Source of the DNA: Mytilus californianus
Lineage: Eukaryota > Mollusca > Bivalvia > Mytilida > Mytilidae
Direction of reading: 5' to 3'
Assembly: GCF_021869535.1 (NCBI RefSeq)
Contig: NW_026262701.1
Coordinates: 1,007,501-1,071,500, forward strand
DNA: 64,000 nt
The first letter of the stretch is position 1. Every line of letters begins with the position of its first letter. The notes under the pieces are model-generated. The model did not search any database and had not been told where the DNA came from. It was given only the letters and a program-made list of their open reading frames with translations. Positions 9,547 through 24,500 of the stretch are shown here, piece by piece. The translations under genes and the position numbers were made by a program.

Positions 9547-12500
9547 GTAAGTAAAGTTTTGGTGATTTTCCAGATACCTAATATTTTGGTGTACTCTATT
9601 ATAAATCTATTGTATTAATTGACAATTGCTTGTTTCTAATGGTTTTTTTTTTGTGCAAAAGTGAGGAAGATATTTTGTATTGAAAATGGGAATTAAATCC
9701 TCAGAGACTTCGAAAAATTCAAAGAGGAGTAACTCTGTCAATGAGCAGCCTCGGTTTTCCCTACAAAAAGTTGCTTCAGATTAACACAAGTTATCTTTCC
9801 TTGAAATAGCAGATAGCACTTAAGTCTGATTAATTGTGTTTCAGTTGAACAAGGAAAGATACACATTTGTCCTCGTTTTGAAAGCTTTTAACTCGTTTTC
9901 ATTGTCATTTATTTTACCCCAATGCACATTACAAGAGATTAAATTAAAGGGGGATACAGGCACAGAAACAAGGCAACATTTAAAAAAATATATATATACA
10001 TGCATATATATGTTCTGGATACACTATATACATGATATACAGATATCTGGTCTTGTACCTGTGGATGCAGGTAAGATGTCAATGAGACAGCAACCCGATG
10101 ACACAAAATGCCAAAAGACATCTTCAGGTCAAGTTCAACATATCTTCTTAATAAATATGTGGAAATGTATATATGATAAACAACATGTCAAGCTTCAAGG
10201 CACACTCGTCTATTGATGTCTTGTCTTTTGTTTGTGGGTTGCTGTCTCATTTACATGCATTTAAAAATCTTAAAAAAAGATCACCACTGAAATTATGAAT
10301 ATGAGTTGTTATTTATAACTATCCTTGACAAATGTCAAGAATCATGCTATCAAAAGATCATCATCAATTTCATGGTTCAGCAAAGTTTTAATTAATTTAT
10401 ATATATACAATATAGGTGAAGAAACACACTGTATTCTGGTAAACATTAAACATATTAAATAATAAATGATAAAGGTAATTGGTATTATGGTGCGTTATTG
10501 TTTTTTAAGTTACATGTAACTGCTCAAATTTTGCTTAAATTTTCTTTGCAGTGTTGAGTCATCTTTTAGCTTCAATAATTTGGTTTTATTTAAAAAAAAT
10601 ACAACATGATATTGTTGTAACCTGAATGTCCACTACGTCCACTCAAAGAAGGTGTAGGACATTTTATCAAAGATAGAAAGACGCATTAGAAATCGCCTCA
10701 TTTTTAAATGTTTTGTCTTCATTAGTCATGTTAGAATTGATAAAATTTTGGAACAAATTTCTTGAATTTGATCAATTTTTGATTGAAATTAATTTAAGAA
10801 AAAGAAAGCGTTTAGCCCTCTTAAAAGGTATAGTCCTTTATATGAGGTGTTATTCATGATCTTAAAGATAATTCCCCACCTCAGTAATACAATAGGATGA
10901 CACTGATAGATTGTGTGATAAAATTCAGGAAACTTCATAATTTTATGAAAAATCTATACCATGATTTCAATATTTGAACTCCAATTTTCCAATCTACCTG
11001 AATTGATCTGCAGATTTTTTGTGAGATTGAGGTGTTAAATCTTTATTTTCTGTAATGTGTGGTGGAGGTTTTATTTGTCTCTTATTACACTCTTGGTATC
11101 TTATAAACAGTAAAAAGTTAATGTATGATCCATAGATGACAATTTTTTATGCTGTTTCCCTTATCATGTAACTTTTTATAGTCATGGTTTTTATTGTCTT
11201 GTCTGCGATGAAAGTCAAAGAATGTGAGACATAGGGATAACAATACAGCGAAGGTGGCGATGGATTTAACTATTTGTGTAAAGCCTTATATTTCAGAAGG
11301 AAGAAGACCTGGATACTGTGGATTCATCATTATTCGTTGGATACCAATTTTCGTGGGTTTCGTGGGAACAGGTGAACGACGAATTTAAATGTTCAACGAA
11401 ATACAAAATTCTATAAAAGTTGTACCAAGACTTTGGCAGAACCACGAAATCACATATCCACGAAAATGCAAGGTTTCCGCAATCCACGAAAATTGGTACC
11501 CACGAAAATAAATGAATCCACAGTACTTCATACCTTTTATGCAGATAACTTATGTTATGAACTTTCCATCTGTCATATGTCCATTATCCTTGACCTCATT
11601 TTCATGGTTCAGTGACTGCTTGAAAAAAAAAAAAAAACAGTTTTTTGTCAAGTGAAATACTCACTTATTATGAGCAATAGGATAACTATATTTGGTATAT
11701 GGGTTTTTTGCAACATTTGTATGTCAGTCAGGGAGAGTTCATCTGACCTCGACCTCGTTTCAAGGATCAGTTATCAGGGTTAAAGTTATGTGGTTAAGTC
11801 TGTATTTCAGATTCTTTGAGCAATAGGTCAACTATATTTGGTGTATGGAATGTTGTAAGGTGAACATGTCCAACTGTCAGGTTTCATCTGACCCTGACCT
11901 TGAACTCAATTTCATGGTTCATTGGACAATGTTTAGTTTTTTGGTATGGTTTTTTTCTCAGATACTATAAGCAATAGGTCAAATATATTTGGTGTATGAA
12001 ATGATTGTAAGGAGTACATGTCTGTCTGGCAGGTTTCATATGACCTTGACCTTGGATAAGTTTTAGTGGTTTTGTCATTTTATCAGATGCTATAAGCAAT
12101 AAGGCCACTATATTTGGTGCATGGAATGATTGTAAGGTGTGCATGTTGGACTGGCAGGTTTCATGACAGCCTAATATCACTTTCATGGTTCATTGGATAA
12201 TGTTAAGTTTTTGTGGTTTGTCTATTTCTCGGATACTACAAGCAATTATATTTGGTTTTTGGAATGATTGTAAGGTGTACATGTCTGTCTGGCAGGGTTC
12301 ATATTACCTTGACCTCATTTTCATGGTTAATTGGTCAATGTTAAGATTTTGTGGTTTGATCTGTTTCTCAGGTACTATAAGCAATAGGACCACTATATTT
12401 GGTGTATGGAATGATTGTAAGGTGTACATGTCTGTCTGGTATGACCTCATCTTCATACAACATTGATGATGTTGAGTTTATATGATACTTGTAGTAAAAC

Positions 12501-15500
12501 CTCCATATTACCAACTTTCAACATAAATTCAATCAAATGTAAATTTAAGCAGCGAGATATTTCTGTATGTGCACTCATGTAAATGAAAAGATGTGTTCAT
12601 ACCCTAGATAGAGAAAAAATATTGTTTTAAGAGCAGCAACTTTTTTTTTATAAATTTTGAATTTTCGATATTTCTCTCAGTGTTAATATTTCAAACTTTG
12701 ATATAAATATCATCATACAATGAATCACCGTGACATTCGTTGACATATGAAACAAATGAACAAAACTTTGTGAAACATCAAAAATTGAGGTTACTAACTT
12801 TGTTTTAGAAAATAGCTGATATTCTGAATATAGATATTATCTTATACCATGTACTTAATCCTAGAAAGGTACAGCAAATAGTGTGACACTGTCTAACATT
12901 TTTTATATGATATTTGACTCTAAGAACTGTTAATACACTGGGACAGAACATTTTATTGTCATACCCCAGGAAAATGGCAAAAATGCATAGCGCTAGTTAT
13001 TATCTCCCCTTAAATGTTATACCTTTGGAAATGCATAGGTAATTATCTATCTATTTCATAATGGCATTAAACTATTACCGTGCTAATTCTATATTTGTAC
13101 TTAAATTATAAAATCTCAGCCCAAATACAGAATTTATGAAAATACATGATGATGTATACAATATACATGTACCCCCTACCATTTTCTGTATTATATTTAT
13201 TTGGACATGATCGAAACTTGCCTTTCTATAAAATATTGAAAACAAATTGTAAAGGGAACAAGCTTTTTTGGGATTGAAAAAATCTGAAATAAACAGTTAC
13301 TGTTTAAAAAAAAGACATTAATCTTACCATTCAATGTCAGAAGTCTGTTCTTGGTATCTGTTCTTGGTATCAGAAGTCTGTTCTTGGTATCAGAAGTCTG
13401 TTCTTAGTATTTCAGAAGTCTGTTAGTGGTATCAGAAGTCTGTTCTTGGTATCAGAAGTCTGTTCTTAGTATTTCAGAAGTCTGTTAGTGGTATCAGAAG
13501 TCTGTTCTTGGTATCAGAAGTCTGTTCTTAGTATTTCAGAAGTCTGTTAGTGGTATCAGAAGTCTGTTCTTGGTATCAGAAGTCTGTTCTATGTATCCAC
13601 AAAGTTTCTCAAACATATTCCACTTATTTGCCTTAGCTCCTGGCTATATTTTGTAACATCGTTTTATTCTTGCTATGATTTACTGGTGTAGTTGGTGCCA
13701 TACCATCAATGAAGTCAATCCTTTTTATATAATTTCTCCATCTCTATACTTCATGTACTTTCTTGGAAGAAATTTTGCGCCACTGACAAATCTTGAAAAC
13801 ACTCTAGATATAAAACACATATTTAAAAATTAATTCTGTTTTTTTATTCCTAATTAACGAACAAAATGCATGCAAGCCGGAGCTATTAAAATCCATGTTT
13901 GCCAGACTTTGTGGTTGATATTTTCTCACTTAAGTACATTATCAAATACTCTCGATTTCCATCTGTCTCCATCAGTCAGTCAATTCTGATAAGTCCTCAG
14001 CTGACCATAATTATTCTGTAAAAAAAATAAAATCTTTTGAAATAGTACTAGAAATTAACATTTATATTAATATAAACCACAGTGGAATCTAAAGCAACAT
14101 GCTTATACCATGTGGTGCTACTCTCTCCTTAGATTGTATGATACTACTGAGTGACATATTTGGCAAGGGATGATGGATTAATATTGCCAAAAGGAGATTT
14201 TATCATATTGGTTGGTTAAAATTTAACAAAAAAATCTTTTGGGATTTGGTAACTAACAGGACTTATGTAAACAATTTCATTTCTGTGACAACAAAAGTTA
14301 AAACATCTCTGATTGGTCTGTCATTTGAGAATGGAAAATGATGAAGAGGGTCATTGTTTAGGACACTAAGATATTGATTATATTTGATTTCTAAATAAAG
14401 GACAAGGAATTTTTTTGGGGAGACAAATTAAAAATATTCATTTAAATGAAACAATAATTTTAAAGATTCTGAAAGATGACATATTCTATGGATGATTTGT
14501 ATACTGTTATATATTTAATCCTTGTCAGACCCCATGTAACAATAAAATTATGAGTTATCTCCCCTGCTAGACAAAGATATTTTCACAATTTAGAAATATT
14601 TAGTTTTTTGGATCATTATGATATTTAGAGAAGAATCTTATTGGAATTGGAAAGAAAGGTTTGTATTGTTATAATCATTGCGTTCGTTTTGTTTCATGCA
14701 TATTATAAAAAAATTATGAAAATCATAGATAGAATGTATCCACATGCTTTCAGTGTTTGTTCCTTTATTTTTTTTTTCAGTTCAGAATTTGGATATATGA
14801 GTTGCTGTCTCATTCCATGATATATATTCCTAATCTCCTTTTATTCCTATGACAATTGTTTTTGTCTTTGTATGTGAAGATTTGGTGTATGGTACCATGG
14901 TGCTATATAATATTGTTTACCATACATTTTGTAGCTCTATATCTGAATAGATTTTATAATAGAATGTATAATTAATGTTGTGCTGTAATTTTAGGGGAAG
15001 CAGTGCTTTTGAAAATCCCATGGTGCTTTTTTGAAAATACTTGTCTCTGTCTTATTGATCATGTTGATTAAGTAATAAATAAGAATTCTGCAAGTTTAGT
15101 TTTCTAGACATTTTTTCTAGACATTTTGTCTGTTCTATGGTCGGGTTGTTGTCTCTTTGACACATTCCCCATTTCCATTCTCAATTCTATTTATATAATA
15201 TAGACTTGATGGATTACATTCATACATTCAAATGCTTCAAACTTCATTATTACAGTTCATCAAATACTCTGTCATTTTCATACATTTATGTGTGTTTTAT
15301 TTTTCAGTGTCAAAGTGGCCGTCAGGGTCCGTCCCTTTAATCAAAGGTAAGTTTACTAGCAAATGAATATTTTATTTAAAGAACTCTTGTCAGTTTTTTT
15401 TCAAATTGCTATATAAAGGAAACAGAAATAACCAATGTTCAAATATCATATATCATTAAATTAAGATAACACACAAGAACTCCAAAATGAGCCAGAGTAA

Positions 15501-18500
15501 TGCATTGACAGGATAAGTATCTCCTACTATGTATGTATCACCCGCAATGTGAATCCACACACAGTCAAAACCTCAAGAAAGATGCCATATTTTGTTCAAA
15601 ATCTCTAAACATAAATGGCTTAAAAACATTTTCTAGTAACAGCAATTGGATGATGCCAGATTTTATAGCATTTTACTTCTTCATGCAGAATATTACATTT
15701 TATATTTTATATTTTATCATGAATATATAAAAAGAAGAACCTAATCAAAGTTAGCAAGCAAGTTCCTACAGTGACACATTGTAAAATATTATCTGTATTA
15801 ATGATAAATATAATTGATGACCCTGTTAATTTTCTTTAAGGGAGAAGGACCGGACGTCGAAGCTTATCATTAAGATGCAGGACCAGATGACAACAATAGC
15901 CAACCCTGAAACTCCAAGTAAGTTGTAATATTTACGTTAGATCTATTTATAGTTTCTCAGAAGGAGCAATTTGCAAAATAAATTTCTGAAGTTGATCAAT
16001 TAAATTGCAGTTGTCCATGCTCCAACATGCCATACCACTTTTTGTCAATAAATTCTTAGTTTATTAATTTGTGTAAAAACTAAGGATACAGTTTCTTTTA
16101 CTGTCTGGCAAAGTTTACTGATAAAGTTTAGGCTTTGTTCGTTATTTTATGGCTTTAGTATTACAAGTAGATTAAAGACATCTACATGCTAATTGTTTTT
16201 GTGTCATTTTGTTGCTGTTTCATTGAGATACAGAATCAATTTGTTGTTGTAGTACACTTACCCATATGTTACAGGTTCTACCCCTTACTAGGACAAACCA
16301 GAGACTTTAAAATGGCTATTTATTGCTTCTCTAGACCAGGCAAACAATATTTAGGAGTTAGTTAAAGCAAAGACTGGTTCACTAAGATTCAGAATAATGT
16401 ATCTTAGTAGAGTGACATGTTATCATGTTAGTAGAGTGACATGTTATCATGTTAGTAGAGTGACATGTTATCATGTTAGTAGAGTGACATGTTATCATGT
16501 TGACTGTTTGTTTAGCAGGAAAAAAAGTCTAACTCAGTGTGTCTGTCTAGTGTATCAAGGTGTAGTCATATTATGAAACATGTTATTGTCCTGAATATCC
16601 ATGTAATGTTTGCCACTTGACATTTATTAAGTAGCCATCATTCAGCTGACTTATGTACTGTACATTTCCTTTAAGTCTTCTTTGTAGATTATTTTTGCAA
16701 AAGATAACAAACCGGATTTTAATATTTTGAAATTTTTTTAAATGTACACTTCTCCAGAAATTTTATGGGTAACTATCAGATTTACTAAAGATTTTGAGGA
16801 CACATTTTTGTAAATTACATTTTTCACTCAATATTGCATTTTTTATATAAATTAGTGAATTATTATTGTTGCCATTAGTCCAAGATTACTCAGACAGCTG
16901 ATTTATTTTTGGGGGATTTGCTGGAGACCTGGCTCAAGCAACTTTGCCAAGCCCAAAAATTCTGTCAAATTCCTAAGATGTTTAATTATCAATCATTTGG
17001 GGGACAAATGTAGAATAAAGTTTAATGAAAGATTCATATTAGATTTACACTTCTAATAATTGTTTTATTTCTTTTTCAGATGAAGAACCAAAAAAGGTAT
17101 GATCTCATATTAAATGATGACTGTTGCAGTGTTATTTTACTTAGAACAGGCTATTATTTGAACTTGGAATTATTTTTAATTATGGAATTTGCATTATTTC
17201 TTGTGCTTGAAATTTTTAATGAATTCCATGTTTATTCTGTATTATAATGTTCTGTGCTGAGCACAACACTTTCTATTACAAAGAAGATAGCACATTTTCA
17301 ATAGAATGTACTGTGCCGCGCACAACACTATCTATACAAAATACATTGTGTGGAAAGTGTTATGCACCGCTCAAAACATAATAATACTTAATAAACATCG
17401 AATTTATCAAAAATTTCAAACACATGAAATTATGCAAATTCCATAATTAAAAATAATTCCAAGTTCAAATAATAGCCTGTTTTAGTAAATACTTATCATA
17501 AAAAGGGCTTCAGACACAACAAATTTATAAAGTTTTATTTGTATTTTTATCCTGGGTGTCAACTCATCAGATTTTGATTGGATCCTCCATTTTAGAAAGT
17601 ATCAATTTTAAATTCTAGATTTTTTTAATTTCACCTTAGTATATCCTTAAGACATGTCAGCAACTTTCAAGATGAAGAACACATTAATATAACTTTTCTT
17701 TTAATGGCTATTTCTCAGTTTGTTATGAGAAAAATTAAGAAGGTTTTCCATGTACAATATTATGGGATAAAATGTAATTTTATTCAACAATGGGAAGTGT
17801 GTCATGTTTATTCTGAGGTTGTAATTTTTCATGACTTTTTTACTTTGTCCATTTCAGTTTTCCTTTGATTACTCATACTGGTAAGTACAGACATTTTCTT
17901 TTTTTGAAACCTGAGTGTAAAGTTAAACAAAACAATAAGATGACAAGGGCAAAAGTTATGTTTGAAATGTCCAAGCTTTCATTTGATGAAAATACACTGG
18001 GGCTTCCAAGACTATAAATAAACAGTTTCAGATTTTATCAGGGAGTTTTCTTTCTTGTGGTCTTTAGTTTTTGCCCAGTTATTCTCTTCTTTATTCTTTT
18101 GGTCTATTTTTCATTATTTTTTTTTTGGCCCATTAGTCTTTATTCTGTAAAACCCAGTCCAGATCATCTTTTATTGGTCTTTTTATGCCCCCGCCGTAGC
18201 GGAGGGGGCATTAAGTTTTACCCTTGTCGGTCTGTACATATGTACGTCCGTCCGTACATCCGTACGTCCTAAAGTTGGTTTCTGTTCTCTAACTTTAGTT
18301 TGCCTCAACCAAATGTTATGAAACTTATACACAATGCTTATTACCACATAATACAGATCAAGGTCGAAATTTGGTGGGGTCACTTTTACTGTTCTTTAGT
18401 TATGCCTCTTTGTAAACATAAAAATTGCTGAATATTTTGTTTCCGTTCTCTTACTTTAGTTTGCCTCAAACAAATGTTATGAAACTTATACACAATGCTT

Positions 18501-21500
18501 GTTACCACAAAACTCAGATCAAGTACAAATTTGGGTAGCGTCACTTTTACTGTTCTTCAGTTATGTCCCTTTATATCTTTATATGATATGCAAGCTGGGG
18601 CATCATCTGTGTCCCATGGACACATTCCACATTTATTCAGTAATATCTCCCCCTGATAAATCCATATACTGGCTGACATGTTATATTTCAGTACCCTAGC
18701 TTCTGTAAATTGAAATGATTCTCACCTGACTTCCATCTTAGGCTAAGGAAAAAACTCTTGGATATGAAATTTTTTATGCATGTAGAACCTGTTGAACTTC
18801 ATCTGAAAATCAAAAAAATGATACGAGGAGCATTTATACTTCCAGAGATTATATAAAGTAAGTTAAGAATTTATGAAACAGATCTATGAATATATATAAA
18901 AAGAAAAGAAAAATGAGAATGTTTTGCTTTAAATTGACATTTCTCATTAATCCCTCCACAGAATGTAGTGTATAATTGATATGTTAATGTTATGATCAAG
19001 TTGACCAGCAACTCATGGTCTTAAATCATTTAAACTAAATGAACCTGCTCAGGCTACATCTGAAGAGTCAGTGTAAAACTGAACTTGGCCCTTTTGGCCA
19101 CAATTAATATCTCAATACACATATGAAGGCTATTTTGAGTGTTTTGAAAGCTCAATTCCTGGCTTTACTCTTTCAAAAACTTCTTCTTTAACAATATAAG
19201 ACATCATTTATATTATGTCGATATAAGACTTAGTGTCACGATCAGAGAATCAATTTCATGCTGACTGTTATGATTACAAAGAAATTGATATTCTTCAATT
19301 TCAAAAGAAATATATCTAATCCTACATTGTTATATTCATTAAGTTCATGGAGTTGTAGATTAGTTTGAATCCATTAACATCATTAAGAATTGTAACAATT
19401 TTTGAGCATTTGATGAGATATATACAGTATCTTATTTAATGCATTATATCATAATATTTTTCAAAGTCTGAAGCATGAACATGTATAAGCTCTTTGGGAA
19501 ATTGTTGCAATAAGTGCAGTTACTCATTTTGAAACAAAAAAATTACAAAATAATTACAGAACACTTCCAATATTTAAGGGTTATAAAAATTATTTGGTTT
19601 CTATAAACATGCAAGGTGCTCAGTCCAGACTTTCTCTCTTCTTTTGAAGTTTTATTTTATTATAACACTGATCAATTACATAAAGTGTTTGTAGTTATAA
19701 TTGACTCAGAGGCCTTTAATGTTTGATTAGATAATATCTCTATCAATAGTGTGTCAATATTTGTAGCCTACATACATGACATAGAGTCTGTGGAGATCAT
19801 ATTGATCTATCTGTTGACAATTTTTGATAGTAAATAATTGATGGCTGTTTAATGTCCAGTGACAAATATTACATACATATTATGGACACTCTGAGTCAGA
19901 TTTGTAATATAGTACCTTGTAAGGTAATATGCCACAGGAAGACACATTACCTTTCTCAGACACATTCTTCTGACTCCTAGCCGATTAGGCTTTGGTTTTC
20001 CACCTATATTTCACCTACTCAGCAGAAAAGCATCAAATACCAATCTTAAACCCTTTGGTTTGACTCTGCCTGGATAAAAAGCACATCCTCTTTTACTCAA
20101 AACCATAAGACCGTCAAGGGTTTGAACAAGATAAGTTAGGATTAATGTGAAAATTGTTTTGTCATGAGATGTCCTCAAAACTATGATGATCTATGATACA
20201 GCAGCTTTGACAATCTTTTATTGTGGTCCAGAAACTTAAAAGTAATATATATATTTAACTTGAAACTTGTATATTTAAGTATGGCAGGAAATTTTGATGT
20301 GGATAGAAGTATTCAACTTGAATATAAAGAAATTTTGGGTATAAGTCAATTAATTATACTTCATGTCAAAATGCGTGATTCTGATTGGATAATACGAGGG
20401 AGACAATTTACTCTATCCCATGGCAAATACTCTATTACCCTTCACGGAGACGCTTGATCATTTGTGGCATACCAAATAGGTACAAGACGTCACAGTATTA
20501 CTTTGAATTTGAAATTTAACAGACAGTAATAACAGAACATTCAGTATAATAAATTAAATAACACATAGCTTTGCCATGGTTAACAATGTTTTCTCAGGGT
20601 AACAATCTGCTCTATCACCCTCTCAGCTATGTGTTATTTATAAAGTGACAGTAAACCAGCAACACAAAAAATCCCAAGTATATTAAGCAGTTAACTGTAA
20701 AAAACAGATTTGATTCAATAAATATTTTGGGAGATACAGGAAAGAAAGTTCTTTTTTGGAAAAGTGTTCTGTTTATTTTTTGTATGTTACAGACAAAAAG
20801 GAGGTCAATTTTCAGGACCTCAGCCATTCCTACATTTGTGTTGAAATATTTTGTGATTCTTTTAATTGACACTTCCTAGACATCTCAGACTATCCCTATA
20901 TTTCAACAGCTTCAGGCATCATACTGTTGATAATAACTAAATGAGTTAGAATTGTGAGATAACTTAAAGTTTTGTACATAAAAAAAAAATATTCAAATCC
21001 TTTTGATTATATTTACAGATAACAGGAATTTAAATTATAAAATGTTATACTTTTAAAAGGTTTATAAATGTGAATTAAGATTTAAATAAAAATCTGTTTC
21101 AGTTTTCCATAAGAAAACACTTGTAACTGTTTGCCTAAACATATTGACGTTAGGTCAGGACACGCTTACGTGACTATAATTCTCTGTAATCAAACAGTGG
21201 TTATGCAAATCTGTAATATTACGGAAGTTTACAGATATAATTAGAATTTTATGTAAACAATAAAGATTAAAATTAAGATATTGTCCACAGAGAAAATAGA
21301 CTTTATTGTCCGCCTGAGATTATATTAGTTGCTTGTTTGTATATTGATAGCTATACTTCAATGTTGAATTTCATTGTAAAATACGATTGAATATTGTGAT
21401 TAGGTTTTCACATTATGTGCTGTAGGATAATGTTACTGTTTATTGTAAGATTAATACAACTCATACTACTTTTTTTAGTTAAAATAACTGGAGTTATTGT

Positions 21501-24500
21501 TGTAGTATAACATTTAACAGCATTAGATTTAATTGTTCCTGTGTCCTAATATAGTTATTTACACCGGCTTCATTTGGATTCTGTTGGTAATCATACCACA
21601 TCTCCTTTTTTATGCCTCCGGTGTAGAAGAGGGGGCTTTATCAGAAAAACAAAGGCTATGGGGTTCCCCATCCATGACACAAAATCAGTACATGCACAGT
21701 ATCTGCTTGTCCCAAAATTAGTTTCCATTCTCTAACTTTAGTTTCCCAAAACCAAAATGTTATGAAACTTATACACAATGCTTATTACCACAAAACACAG
21801 ATCAAGTTTGAATACAGGTGGCATCACTGTTGCTGTTCTCCAGTTATGTCCCTTTATAAATGGAAAAATTGCTAAATTTGCTGTTTCTGCACTATTTTGC
21901 CTAAACCAAATGATATGAAACTTATACACAATGTTTGATATTCAGTATTTGTACAAAAGGCTGGAAAGTATTTGGTAATTTATGGAAGCAGATATACATT
22001 TTAATGTTTGGTATATTAACTACAGTTAAAGTTTTCATACAACTTTTCTTGATTACAGGTAGAAAAAAATTTTCATACTGTAAAGTGTTTAATTTTTTGC
22101 AGAGTAAACTGATTTTTAAATTTCTAGGTTCAAACCTGTTTGGAGGTATAATTTTCACATTTCTCTTCCCCACGATTCTGGTCTCCCTCAACGAGCCAGG
22201 CTGATTCTGTTCTCCCTAGAAGAGCCTCTGACTAATCTCCCTTAAAGAGACCCTGACTGAGACGGATCTCCCTGAAAGAGCACCTGATTCTGGTCTCCCT
22301 TAACAAGACCCTAACAAGATCATATTGACAAAAGGGGATATTTTCACAATTTCATCTTAATAAGTGGAAATAAACCCCTCATGAAAATTTATCATTTTGC
22401 AGTAAACAGGCTATTATTTGAACTTGGAATTATTTTTAATTATGGAATTTGCATTATTTCTTGTGCTTGAAATTTTTAATGAATTCCATGTTTATTCTGT
22501 ATTATAATGTTCTGTGTGGTGCACAACACTTTCTATTACAAAGAAGATAGCACATTTTCAATAGAATGTACTGTGCCGCGCACAACACTATCTATACAAA
22601 ATACATTGTGTGGAAAGTGTTATGCACCGCTCAAAACATAATAATACTTAATAAACATCGAATTTATCAAAAATTTCAAACACATGAAATTATGCAAATT
22701 CCATAATTAAAAATAATTCCAAGTTCAAATAATAGCCTGTTAGTAGTGATTTCCCTTGTGATAGTAAAATCTGATTGTAGAATATAATATAAGGGGTAGT
22801 GGAAGATAATATTTTCCCCAGGTGTGTCAATTCCTAACCTGCAAATGGTGTTAATTCCTCCTTTCTTTGCTACTTTTTTTTTATAAATGTGTAGGAGTCG
22901 GAGGTGCGATTGGGACGCTGAAGTGCGATGGTCATGCTGAAGTGTGATGGTCTTTTCGCTGACGTGCGATTGTTTATAAGACATGTGATCAATGACGGCT
23001 AGTTTAAAATCTACAGATGTTTGATTATTATGAGAGTTTGATTTTTTTATTAGTTAGTACATGTATATATATATACCGAACATTCAATATTTTCTCCAGT
23101 TGCAGTAAAACCCATCTTGCTCCCTGGTCTCATCACAACAGTCGTATACAATTTTCGCGTATTTTGTTCCGTTTTTACCAACCAAGTAGTATTTGTATTT
23201 CAAACAACTACCACCTTGTCCAGTCATTGCAATAAGTATGGTTTTAAAGGAAAATACGCTTTTATTTAGCCTCTATAGTGGTAAATATCCAAACAATTGT
23301 ACGAACTATTGCATTTTTTTTACGACAGCAAAAATTTTTTTGGATTCGTATAATGCTTTGATGTTGTTGTCGGCGTTGTCGTCGTCGTCATCTGCGTTGT
23401 CGTCGTATGAAGACACATTTGGTTTCCTGACAATAACTTTAGTTTAAGTGGATGGATCTCAATGAAATTTTACAAGAAGGTTCAATACCACAAATGGAAG
23501 GTTGGGATTGATTTTGGGGGTTATGGTACCAACAGTTTAGGAATAAGGGGCCAAAAAGGGGCCAAAAAGAAGCATTTTGTAGTTTTTCGGACAATAACTT
23601 AAGTGTAAGTATATGGATCTCTCTGAAATTGTACTACAAGGTTCCATATCACAAAGGGAAAGCTGTGATTGAGTTTGGGGATAATTGTCCGGGGGGGTTC
23701 AAAATGTTTGGGGGGGATTTATTTTTCCAATTTTTTTAGGGGTTCATATTTTGTTTTTAAAAATTTTCAAATTATAAATTTTTTGAAAAGTTTCAAGAAG
23801 AAATCTTCAAATGCACAGTATTGCGCAATAGATTTTTAAGATCTTTGATCGCATTTATTTTGTGTCAGAAACCTATATAATGTCAAAAATTTGATCACAA
23901 TCCAAATTCAGACAGTATCAAGCTTGAATGTTGTGTCTGAATTTGCTCCAACTGTTCAGGGTTCGACCTCTGCGGTTGTATCAGGCTGAGCTCAGCGAAG
24001 CATTTAATTTTTTATCTTAAGTTATTTACAAAATACACTACAACATTACATTTAGGACTGGAAATACAATAGATATAGGAAGATGTGGTATGAGTGCCAA
24101 TGAGACAACTCTCCATCCAAGTTACAATTTATAAAAGTAAACCATTATAGGTCAAGGTACGGCCTTCAACACGGAGCATTGGCTCACACCGAACAGCAAG
24201 CTATAAAGGGCCCCAAAAAATTACTAGTGTAAATGACTATTTATCATATAAAAATAAGGAGATGTGGTATGATTGCGAATGAGACAACTATCTACCAAAG
24301 TTCAAATGAAGTGGATGTAAGCAATCATAGGCATCCATACAGCATTCAACAATGAGAAAAATCCATACCGTATAGTTGGCTATAATAGGCCCCGAACCAT
24401 GACCTTTTTTGATATTAAACAGGTTATACTCTCGATGTTGTACTTTTAAAAAAAACTTAAAAGCTACTTCCAGCAAACAAATTAACTTTTACATTGACAT

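Noticed and set aside
9836-10216. 126-codon plus-strand frame
   Set aside because: It crosses a microsatellite and part of a dispersed repeat; composition and lack of any domain argue against a gene.
22676-22984. 102-codon minus-strand frame over the MITE end
   Set aside because: It reads through the terminal inverted repeat of MITE copy 2 and beyond; the identical parts in the other two copies are not open over the same length.
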